In this document: piece by piece, positions 40,001-52,000 of the stretch
Position numbering within the stretch: the first letter of the stretch is position 1
How the letters are laid out: each line of letters starts with the position of its first letter
Assembly (NCBI GenBank): GCA_907163375.1
Contig: CAJQUW010003196.1
Location: forward strand, 62,001 to 126,000
Source: Prostheceraeus crozeri
Lineage: Eukaryota; Platyhelminthes; Polycladida; Euryleptidae
DNA: 64,000 bases
Direction: 5' to 3'
Made by a program: the position numbers and the translations under genes
The notes under the pieces: generated by a model
Told to the model about the DNA's origin: nothing
The model's input: the letters and a program-made list of their open reading frames with translations, nothing else
The model's database searches: none

Positions 40001-43000
40001 CGTTCTGGCTGCCGCACTATGAGGTGTACATCATTCTGTGAAAGTCTCATTTTCGGCCTCGTTCCCTGCAGAAACTCGCTCTGGCTGCTGCCGAACTATG
40101 AGGTGTACATCATTCTGTGAAAGTCTCATTGTCGGTTTCGTTCCCTGCAGAAACTCGTTCTGGCTGCCGGACTATGAGGTGCACATCATTCTGTGAAAGT
40201 CTCATTTTCGGCCTCGGTCCCTGCGGAAACTCATGCTGGCTGCCGGACTATGAGGTGCACATCATTCTGTGAAAGTCTCATTTTCGGCCTCGGTCCCTGC
40301 GGAAACTCATGCTGGCTGCCCGACTATGAGGTGTACATCATTCTGTGAAAGTCTCATTGTCGGCCTCGGTCCCTGCAGAAACTCGTTCTGGCTGCCGAAC
40401 TATGAGGTGTACATCATTCTGTGAAAGTCTCATTGTCGGCCTCGTTCCCTGCAGAAACTCGCTCTGGCTGCCGGACTATGAGGTGTACATCATCCTGTGA
40501 AAGTCTCATTGTCGGCCTCGTTCCATGCAGAAACTCGTTCTGGCTGCCGGACTATGAGGTGTACATCATTCTGTGAAAGTCTCATTGTCGGTCTTGTTCT
40601 CTGCAGAAACTCGTTCCGGCTGCCGGACTATGAGGTGTACATCATTCTGTGAAAGTCTCATTGTCGGGCTCGTTCCCTGCAGAAACTCGTTCAGGCTGCA
40701 TGCCGGAATATGAGGTGTACATCATTCTGTGAAAGCCTCATTTTCGGCCTCGTTCCCTGCAGAAACTCGTTCTGGCTGCCGGACTATGAGGTGCACATCA
40801 TTCTGTGAAAGTCTCATTTTCGGCCTCCTTCCCTACAGAAACTCGCTCTGGTTGCCGGACTATGAGGTGTACATCATTCTGTGAAAGTCTCATTGTCGGC
40901 CTCGTTCCCTACAGAAACTCGTGCTGGCTGCCGGACTATGAGGTGTACATCATTCTGTGAAAGTCTCATTGTCGGCCTCGTTCCCTGCAGAAACTCGTTC
41001 TGTCTGCATGCCGGACTATGAGGTGTACATCATTCTGTGAAAGTCTCATTGTCGGCCTCGTTCCCTGCAGAAACTCGTTCAGGCTGCATGCCGGACTATG
41101 AGGTGCACATCATTCTGTGAAAGTCTCATTGTCGGCCTCGTTCCCTGCAGAAACTCGTGCTGGCTGCCGGACTATGAGGTGTACATCATTCTGTGAAAGT
41201 CTCATTGTCGGCCTCGTTCCCTGCAGAAACTCGTGCTGGCTGCCGGACTATGAGGTGTAAATCATTCTGTGAAGTCTCATTTTTGGCCTCGTTCCCTGCA
41301 GAAACTTGTGCTGGCTGCCCGACTATGAGGTGTACATCATTCTGTGAAAGTCTCAGTGTCGGTCTCGTTCCCTGCAGAAAACTCGTGCTGGCTGCCGGAC
41401 TATGAGGTGTACATCATCCTGTGAAAGTCTCATTGTCGGCCTCGTTCCTTCCAGAAACTCGTTCTGGCTGCCGGACTATGAGGTGTACATCATTCTGTGA
41501 AAGTCTCATTGTCGGCCTCGTTCCCTGCAGAAACTCGTGCTGGCTGCCGGACTATGAGGTGTACATCATTCTGTGAAAGTCTCATTGTCGGCCTCGTTCC
41601 CTGCAGAAACTCGCTCTGGCTGCCGGACTATGAGGTGTACATCATTCTGTGAAAGTCTCATTGTCGGCCTCGTTCCCTGCAGAAACTCGTGCTGGCTGCC
41701 GGACTATGAGGTGTACATCATCCTGTGAAAGTCTCATTGTCGGCCTCGTTCCTTCCAGAAACTCGTTCTGGCTGCCGGACTATGAGGTGTACATCATTCT
41801 GTGAAAGTCTCATTGTCGGCCTCGTTCCCTGCAGAAACTCGTTCAGGCTGCATGCCGGACTATGAGGTGCACATCATTCTGTGAAAGTCTGATTTTCGGC
41901 CTCGTTCCCTGCAGAAACTCGTGCTGGCTGCCGGACTATGAGGTGTACATCATTCTGTGAAAGTCTCATTTTCGGCCTCGTTCCTTGCAGAAACTGGTGC
42001 TGGCTGCCGGACTATGAGGTGTACATCATTCTGTGAAGTCTCATTTTTGGCCTCGTTCCCTGCAGAAACTTGTGCTGGCTGCCGGACTATGAGGTGTAAA
42101 TCATTCTGTGAAGTCTCATTTTTGGCCTCGTTCCCTGCAGAAACTTGTGATGGCTGCCCGACTATGAGGTGTACATCATTCTGTGAAAGTCTCATTGTCG
42201 GCCTCGTTCCCTGCAGAAACTCGTTCTGTCTGCATGCCGGACTATGAGGTGTACATCATTCTGTGAAAGTCTCATTGTCGGCCTCGTTCCCTGCAGAAAC
42301 TCGTTCAGGCTGCATGCCGGACTATGAGGTGCACATCATTCTGTGAAAGTCTGATTTTCGGCCTCGTTCCCTGCAGAAACTCGTGCTGGCTGCCGGACTA
42401 TGAGGTGTACATCATTCTGTGAAAGTCTCATTTTCGGCCTCGTTCCCTGCAGAAACTGGTGCTGGCTGCCGGACTATGAGGTGTACATCATTCTGTGAAA
42501 GTCTCATTTTCGGCCTCGTTCCCTGCAGAAACTCGTGCTGGCTGCCGGACTATGAGGTGTAAATCATTCTGTGAAGTCTCATTTTTGGCCTCGTTCCCTG
42601 CAGAAACTTGTGCTGGCTGCCCCGACTATGAGGTGTACATCATTCTGTGAAAGTCTCAGTGTCGGTCTCGTTCCCTGCAGAAACTCGCTCTGGCTGCCGG
42701 ACTATGAGGTGTACATCATCCTGTGAAAGTCTCATTGTCGGCCTCGTTCCTTCCAGAAACTCGTTCTGGCTGCCGGACTATGAGGTGTACATCATTCTGT
42801 GAAAGTCTCATTGTCGGCCTCGTTCCCTGCAGAAACTCGTGCTGGCTGCCGGACTATGAGGTGTACATCATTCTGTGAAAGTCTCATTGTCGGCCTCGTT
42901 CTCTGCACAAACTCGTGCTGGCTGCCGGACTATGAGGTGTACATCATTCTGTGAAAGTCTCAATTTCGGCCTCGCTCCCTGCAGAAACTCGTGCTGGCTG

Positions 43001-46000
43001 CCGGACTATGAGGTGTACATCATTCTGTGAAAGTCTCATTGTCGGCCTCGTTCCCTGCAGAAACTCGTGCTGGCTGCCGGACTATGAGGTGTACATCATT
43101 CTGTGAAAGTCTCATTGTCGGCCTCGTTCCCTGCAGAAACTCGTGCTGGCTGCCGGACTATGAGGTGTACATCATCCTGTGAAAGTCTCATTGTCGGCCT
43201 CGTTCTCTGCACAAACTCGTGCTGGCTGCCGGACTATGAGGTGTACATCATTCTGTGAAAGTCTCATTGTCGGCCTCGTTCCCTGCAGAAACTCGTGCTG
43301 GCTGCCGGACTATGAGGTGTACATCATCCTGTGAAAGTCTCATTGTCGGCCTCGTTCTCTGCACAAACTCGTGCTGGCTGCATGCCGGAATATGAGGTGT
43401 ACATCATTCTGTGAAAGTCTCATTGTCGGCCTCGTTCCCTGCAGAAACTCGTTCTGGCTGCCGGACTATGAGGTGCACATCATTCTGTGAAAGTCTACTT
43501 TTCGGCCTCCTTCCCTACAGAAACTTGTCTGGCTTGCTGGCTGCCCGACTATGAGGTGCACATCATTCTGTGAAAGTCTCAGTTGTCGGTCTCGTTCCCT
43601 GCAGAAACTCGCTCTGGCTGCCGGACTATGAGGTGTACATCATCCTGTGAAAGTCTCATTGTCGGCCTCGTTCCTTCCAGAAACTCGTTCTGGCTGCCGG
43701 ACTATGAGGTGTACATCATTCTGTGAAAGTCTCATTGTCGGCCTCGTTCCTTGCAGAAACTCGTGCTGGCTGCCGGACTATGAGGTGTACATCATTCTGT
43801 GAAGTCTCTTTTTTTTTGGCCTCGTTCCCTGCAGAACCTTGTGCTGGCTGCCCGACTATGAGGTGTACATCATTCTGTGAAAGTCTCATTGTCGGCCTCG
43901 TTCCCTGCACAAACTCGTGCTGGCTGCCGGACTATGAGGTGTACATCATTCTGTGAAAGTCTCAATTTCGGCCTCGTTCCCTGCAGAAACTCGTGCTGGC
44001 TGCCGGACTATGAGGTGTACATCATTCTGTGAAAGTCTCATTGTCGGCCTCGTTCCCTGCAGAAACTCGTGCTGGCTGCCTCACTATGAGGTGCACATCA
44101 TTCTGTGAAAGTCTCATTGTCGGCCTCGTTCCCTGCAGAAACTCGTGCTGGCTGCCGGACTATGAGGTGTACATCATCCTGTGAAAGTCTCATTGTCGGC
44201 CTCGTTCTCTGCAGAAACTCGTGCTGGCTGCCGGACTATGAGGTGTACATCATTCTGTGAAAGTCTCATTGTCGGCCTCGTTCCCTGCAGAACCTTGTGC
44301 TGGCTGCCGGACTATGAGGTGTACATCATTCTGTGAAAGTCTCATTGTCGGTCTCGTTCCCTGCAGAAACTCGCTCTGGCTGCCGGACTATGAGGTGTAC
44401 ATCATTCTGTGAAAGTCTCATTGTCGGCCTCGGTCCCTGCAGAAACTCGTGCTGGCTGCCGGACTATGAGGTGTACATCATTCTGTGAAAGTCTCATTGT
44501 CGGTCTTGTTCTCTGCAGAAACTCGTTCCGGCTGCCGGACTATGAGGTGTACATCATTCTGTGAAAGTCTCATTGTCGGCCTCGTTCCCTGCAGAAACTC
44601 GTTCAGGCTGCATGCCGGAATATGAGGTGTACATCATTCTGTGAAAGCCTCATTGTCGGCCTCGTTCCCTGCAGAAACTCGTTCTGTCTGCATGCCGGAC
44701 TATGAGGTGTACATCATTCTGTGAAAGTCTCATTTTCGGCCTCCTTCCCTACAGAAACTCGCTCTGGCTGCCGGACTATGAGGTGTACATCATTCTGTGA
44801 AAGTCTCATTGTTGGCCTCGTTCCCTACAGAAACTCGTGCTGGCTGCCGGACTATGAGGTGTACATCATTCTGTGAAAGTCTCATTGTCGGCCTCGTTCC
44901 CTGCACAAACTCGTGCTGGCTGCCGGACTATGAGGTGTACATCATTCTGTGAAAGTCTCATTGTCGGCCTAGTTCCCTGCAGAAACTCGTTCTGGCTGCC
45001 GGACTATGAGGTGCACATCCTTCTGTGAAAGTCTCGATTTCGGCCTCGTTCCCTGCAGAAACTCGTGCTGGCTGCCGGACTATGAGGTGTACATCATTCT
45101 GTGAAAGTCTCATTGTCGGCCTAGTTCCCTGCACAAACTCGTTCTGGCTGCCGGACTATGAGGTGCACATCATTCTGTGAAAGTCTGATTTTCGGCCTCG
45201 TTCCCTGCAGAAAATCGTGCTGGCTGCCGGACTATGAGGTGTACATCATTCTGTGAAAGTCTCATTGTCGGCCTCGTTCCCTGCAGAAACTCGTGCTGGC
45301 TGCCGGACTATGAGGTGTAAATCATTCTGTGAAGTCTCATTTTTGGCCTCGTTCCCTGCAGAAACTTGTGCTGGCTGCCGGACTATGAGGTGTACATCAT
45401 TCTGTGAAAGTCTCAGTGTCGGTCTCGTTCCCTGCAGAAACTCGCTCTGGCTGCCGGACTATGAGGTGTACATCATCCTGTGAAAGTCTCATTGTCGGCC
45501 TCGTTCCCTGCAGAAAGTCGTGCTGGCTGCCGGACTATGAGGTGTACATCATTCTGTGAAAGTCTCATTGTCGGCCTCGTTCCCTGCAGAAACTCGCTCT
45601 GGCTGCCGGACTATGAGGTGTACATCATTCTGTGAAAGTCTCATTGTCGGCCTCGTTCCCTGCAGAAACTCGTGCTGGCTGCCGGACTATGAGGTGTACA
45701 TCATCCTGTGAAAGTCTCATTGTCGGCCTCGTTCTCTGCACAAACTCGTGCTGGCTGCCGGACTATGAGGTGTACATCATTCTGTGAAGTCTCATTTTTG
45801 GCCTCGTTCCCTGCAGAAACTTGTGCTGGCTGCCGGACTATGAGGTGTAAATCATTCTGTGAAGTCTCATTTTTGGCCTCGTTCCCTGCAGAAACTTGTG
45901 ATGGCTGCCCGACTATGAGGTGTACATCATTCTGTGAAAGTCTCATTGTCGGACTCGTTCCCTGCAGAAACTCGTTCTGTCTGCAGGCCGGACTATGTGG

Positions 46001-49000
46001 TGTACGTCATTCTGTGAAAGTCTCATTGTCGGCCTCGTTCCCTGCAGATACTCGTTCAGGCTGCATGCCGGACTATGAGGTGCACATCATTCTGTGAAAG
46101 TCTGATTTTCGGCCTCGTTCCCTGCAGAAACTCGTGCTGGCTGCCGGACTATGAGGTGTACATCATTCTGTGAAAGTCTCATTTTCGGCCTCGTTCCCTG
46201 CAGAAACTCGTGCTGGCTGCCGGACTATGAGGTGTACATCATTCTGTGAAAGTCTCATTTTCGGCCTCGTTCCCTGCAGAAACTCGTGCTGGCTGCCGGA
46301 CTATGAGGTGTAAATCATTCTGTGAAGTCTCATTTTTGGCCTCGTTCCCTGCAGAAACTTGTGCTGGCTGCCCGACTATGAGGTGTACATCATTCTGTGA
46401 AAGTCTCAGTGTCGGTCTCGTTCCCTGCAGAAACTCGCTCTGGCTGCCGGACTATGAGGTGTACATCATCCTGTGAAAGTCTCATTGTCGGCCTCGTTCC
46501 TTCCAGAAACTCGTTCTGGCTGCCGGACTATGAGGTGTACATCATTCTGTGAAAGTCTCATTGTCGGCCTCATTCCCTGCAGAAACTCGTGCTGGCTGCC
46601 GGACTATGAGGTGTACATCATTCTGTGAAAGTCTCATTGTCGGCCTCGTTCTCTGCACAAACTCGTGCTGGCTGCCGGACTATGAGGTGTACATCATTCT
46701 GTGAAAGTCTCAATTTCGGCCTCGCTCCCTGCAGAAACTCGTGCTGGCTGCCGGACTATGAGGTGTACATCATTCTGTGAAAGTCTCATTGTCGGCCTCG
46801 TTCCCTGCAGAAACTCGTGCTGGCTGCCGGACTATGAGGTGTACATCATTCTGTGAAAGTCTCATTGTCGGCCTCGTTCCCTGCAGAAACTCGTGCTGGC
46901 TGCCGGACTATGAGGTGTACATCATCCTGTGAAAGTCTCATTGTCGGCCTCGTTCTCTGCACAAACTCGTGCTGGCTGCCGGACTATGAGGTGTACATCA
47001 TTCTGTGAAAGTCTCATTGTCGGCCTCGTTCCCTGCAGAAACTCGTGCTGGCTGCCGGACTATGAGGTGTACATCATCCTGTGAAAGTCTCATTGTCGGC
47101 CTCGTTCTCTGCACAAACTCGTGCTGGCTGCATGCCGGAATATGAGGTGTACATCATTCTGTGAAAGCCTCATTGTCGGCCTCGTTCCCTGCAGAAACTC
47201 GTTCTGGCTGCCGGACTATGAGGTGCACATCATTCTGTGAAAGTCTACTTTTCGGCCTCCTTCCCTACAGAAACTTGTGCTGGCTGCCCGACTATGAGGT
47301 GCACATCATTCTGTGAAAGTCTCAGTGTCGGTCTCGTTCCCTGCAGAAACTCGCTCTGGCTGCCGGACTATGAGGTGTACATCATTCTGTGAAAGTCTCA
47401 TTGTCGGTCTTGTTCTCTGCAGAAACTCGTTCTGGCTGCCGGACTATGAGGTGTACATCATTCTGTGAAAGTCTCATTGTCGGCCTCGTTCCTTGCAGAA
47501 ACTCGTGCTGGCTGCCGGACTATGAGGTGTACATCATTCTGTGAAGTCTCTTTTTTTTGGCCTCGTTCCCTGCAGAACCTTGTGCTGGCTGCCCGACTAT
47601 GAGGTGTACATCATTCTGTGAAAGTCTCATTGTCGGCCTCGTTCTCTGCACAAACTCGTGCTGGCTGCCGGACTATGAGGTGTACATCATTCTGTGAAAG
47701 TCTCAATTTCGGCCTCGTTCCCTGCAGAAACTCGTGCTGGCTGCCGGACTATGAGGTGTACATCATTCTGTGAAAGTCTCATTGTCGGCCTCGTTCCCTG
47801 CAGAAACTCGTGCTGGCTGCCTCACTATGAGGTGCACATCATTCTGTGAAAGTCTCATTGTCGGCCTCGTTCCCTGCAGAAACTCGTGCTGGCTGCCGGA
47901 CTATGAGGTGTACATCATCCTGTGAAAGTCTCATTGTCGGCCTCGTTCTCTGCACAAACTCGTGCTGGCTGCCGGACTATGAGGTGTACATCATTCTGTG
48001 AAAGTCTCATTGTCGGCCTCGTTCCCTGCAGAACCTTGTGCTGGCTGCCGGACTATGAGGTGTACATCATTCTGTGAAAGTCTCATTGTCGGTCTCGTTC
48101 CCTGCAGAAACTCGCTCTGGCTGCCGGACTATGAGGTGTACATCATCCTGTGAAAGTCTCATTGTCGGCCTCGTTCCATGCAGAAACTCGTTCTGGCTGC
48201 CGGACTATGAGGTGTACATCATTCTGTGAAAGTCTCATTGTCGGCCTCGTTCCCTGCAGAAACTCGTGCTGGCTGCCGGACTATGAGGTGTACATCATTC
48301 TGTGAAAGTCTCATTGTCGGCCTCGTTCCCTGCAGAAACTCGTTAAGGCTGCATGCCGGAATATGAGGTGTACATCATTCTGTGAAAGCCTCATTGTCGG
48401 CCTCGTTCCCTGCAGAAACTCGTTCAGTCTGCATGCCGGAATATGAGGTGTACATCATTCTGTGAAAGTCTCATTTTCGGCCTCCTTCCCTACAGAAACT
48501 CGCTCTGGCTGCCGGACTATGAGGTGTACATCATCCTGTGAAAGTCTCATTGTCGGCCTCGTTCCATGCAGAAACTCGTTCTGGCTGCCGGACTATGAGG
48601 TGTACATCATTCTGTGAAAGTCTCATTGTCGGTCTTGTTCTCTGCAGAAACTCGTTCCGGCTGCCGGACTATGAGGTGTACATCATTCTGTGAAAGTCTC
48701 ATTGTCGGCCTCGTTCCCTGCAGAAACTCGTTCAGGCTGCATGCCGGAATATGAGGTGTACATCATTCTGTGAAAGCCTCATTGTCGGCCTCGTTCCCTG
48801 CAGAAACTCGTTCTGTCTGCATGCCGGACTATGAGGTGTACATCATTCTGTGAAAGTCTCATTTTCGGCCTCCTTCCCTACAGAAACTCGCTCTGGCTGC
48901 CGGACTATGAGGTGTACATCATTCTGTGAAAGTCTCATTGTTGGCCTCGTTCCCTACAGAAACTCGTGCTGGCTGCCGGACTATGAGGTGTACATCATTC

Positions 49001-52000
49001 TGTGAAAGTCTCATTGTCGGCCTCGTTCCCTGCAGAAACTCGTTCTGTCTGCATGCCGGACTATGAGGTGTACATCATTCTGTGAAAGTCTCATTGTCGG
49101 CCTCGTTCCCTGCAGAAACTCGTTCAGGCTGCATGCCGGACTATGAGGTGCACATCATTCTGTGAAAGTCTGATTTTCGGCCTCGTTCCCTGCAGAAACT
49201 CGTGCTGGCTGCCGGACTATGAGGTGTACATCATTCTGTGAAAGTCTCATTTTCGGCCTCGTTCCCTGCAGAAACTCGTGCTGGCTGCCGGACTATGAGG
49301 TGTACATCATTCTGTGAAGTCTCATTTTTGGCCTCGTTCCCTGCAGAAACTTGTGCTGGCTGCCCGACTATGAGGTGTACATCATTCTGTGAAAGTCTCA
49401 TTGTCGGCCTCGTTCCCTGCAGAAACTCGCTCTGGCTGCCGGACTATGAGGTGTACATCATCCTGTGAAAGTCTCATTGTCGGCCTCGTTCCTTCCAGAA
49501 ACTCGTTCTGGCTGCCGGACTATGAGGTGTACATCATTCTGTGAAAGTCTCATTGTCGGCCTCGTTCCTTGCAGAAACTCGTGCTGGCTGCCGGACTATG
49601 AGGTGTACATCATTCTGTGAAAGTCTCATTTTCGGCCTCGTTCCCTGCAGAACATTGTGCTGGCTGCCCGACTATGAGGTGTACATCATTCTGTGAAGGT
49701 CTCATTGTCGGTCTCGTTCCCTGCAGAAACTCGCTCTGGCTGCCCGACTATGAGGTGTACAAGTACATCATTCTGTGAAAGTCTCATTGTCAGTCTCGTT
49801 CCCTGCAGAAACTCGCTCTGGCTGCCGGACTATGAGGTGTACATCATCCTGTGAAAGTCTCATTGTCGGCCTCGTTCTCTGCACAAACTCGTGCTGGCTG
49901 CCGGACTATGAGGTGTACATCATTCTGTGAAAGTCTCAATTTCGGCCTCGTTCCCTGCAGAAACTCGTTCCGGCTGCCGGACTATGAGGTGTACATCATT
50001 CTGTGAAAGTCTCATTGTCGGCCTCGTTCCCTGCAGAAACTCGTGCTGGCTGCCGGACTATGAGGTGTACATCATTCTGTGAAAGTCTCATTGTCGGCCT
50101 CGTTCCCTGCAGAAACTCGCTCTGGCTGCCGGACTATGAGGTGTACATCATTCTGTGAAAGTCTCATTGTCGGCCTCGTTCCCTGCAGAAACTCGAGCTG
50201 GCTGCCGGACTATGAGGTGTACATCATCCTGTGAAAGTCTCATTGTCGGCCTCGTTCTCTGCACAAACTCGTGCTGGCTGCCGGACTATGAGGTGTACAT
50301 CATTCTGTGAAAGTCTCAATTTCGGCCTCGTTCCCTGCAGAAACTCGTGCTGGCTGCCGGACTATGAGGTGTACATCATTCTGTGAAAGTCTCATTGTCG
50401 GCCTCGTTCCCTGCACAAACTCGTGCTGGCTGCCGGACTATGAGGTGTACATCATCCTGTGAAAGTCTCATTGTCGGCCTCGTTCTCTGCACAAACTCGT
50501 GCTGGCTGCCGGACTATGAGGTGTACATCATTCTGTGAAAGTCTCAATTTCGGCCTCGTTCCCTGCAGAAACTCGTTCCGGCTGCCGGACTATGAGGTGT
50601 ACATCATTCTGTGAAAGTCTCATTGTCGGCCTCGTTCCCTGCAGAAACACGTGCTGGCTGCCGGACTATGAGGTGTACATCATTCTGTGAAAGTCTCATT
50701 GTCGGCCTCGTTCCCTGCAGAAACTCGCTCTGGCTGCCGGACTATGAGGTGTACATCATTCTGTGAAAGTCTCATTGTCGGCCTCGTTCCCTGCAGAAAC
50801 TCGAGCTGGCTGCCGGACTATGAGGTGTACATCATCCTGTGAAAGTCTCATTGTCGGCCTCGTTCTCTGCACAAACTCGTGCTGGCTGCCGGACTATGAG
50901 GTGTACATCATTCTGTGAAAGTCTCAAATTCGGCCTCGTTCCCTGCAGAAACTCGTGCTGGCTGCCGGACTATGAGGTGTACATCATTCTGTGAAAGTCT
51001 CATTGTCGGCCTCGTTCCCTGCACAAACTCGTGCTGGCTGCCGGACTATGAGGTGTACATCATTCTGTGAAAGTCTCATTGTCGGCCTCGTTCCCTGCAG
51101 AAACTCGTGCTGGCTGCCGGACTATGAGGTGTACATCATTCTGCGAAAGTCTCATTGTCGGCCTCGTTCCCTGCAGAAACTCGTTCTGGCTGCCGGACTA
51201 TGACATTGCATGCCGGTTTGCAGATGGAAACTCTCATGCTGCAAAGCATTGGGCCTGATGGAACCCAGAATGATATCGGTTTTATCAAGGAATGATCGAC
51301 GATGTAGTCTCTGTCTACTATTGCTCTGCCCGTTTCTTCGAGAGCAACTTCAGCATCAGTTAGGACCTAACAGTCCATACAATAGAAGTTACTAGGTACT
51401 TCCGAATATATCTTTAAATGAATGGTCATTTTTAAGTGAGAAAATGTATTTTTGTTAATTACAAAAATGTGGAACAATATATATATATAAAGCCTGTTTT
51501 AAATTGAGCACGAATTAAGCAGACCCCTTTCTTCATGCGGATGAATTGCAAAATCTCACTGTGATTCTTCTGTGCACAGTGTTCAGCAAGAATGCAGCAT
51601 GCATTTTAAAAGTCTCATATTTGGCTTGTTTAAACGCAGGTCTCACAAATGCAGGCGAACACTCTACCCACAAGGCCTCTGAACCGGCAATTCTCAGCTC
51701 CCAAATTCAACAATGTGCAGTAGTCACTTATGATGCATTTATTAGAAATATGCATGTGTGTGGTCTCCGTGGCACAGTGGTTAAGTGCTTGGCCTAGCGA
51801 TCTTTTGGTCCAGAGGTCGAGCCCCGAAGGTGTCATTGGAAGTCGGCAGGAAGGGCATCCGGACTAAAAGTACTACAACGCTCCATAAGTCTGACTATGT
51901 CAGCACCGTCCAAGCCCCAAGTATGGGGAGTAGTGACGCAAAAGCTTCACCATGCTACATGAACTAATGCTTGTGGTTGGAGCAGATAATCATGATTTGA

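Noticed and set aside
28251-51203. Dozens of 60-129-codon frames (many starting MKVSLSASFPAET) in the satellite
   Set aside because: They come from reading the 76-bp monomer in successive frames. They occur on both strands, end wherever a variant shifts the frame, and have no domain.
28251-51203. CRISPR-like direct repeats
   Set aside because: Units are contiguous, 76 bp, with no unique spacers and no cas genes, in clearly eukaryotic DNA.
51758-51830. tRNA gene on the plus strand
   Set aside because: The B box is degenerate and the ggaagggcatccgg SINE block follows directly.
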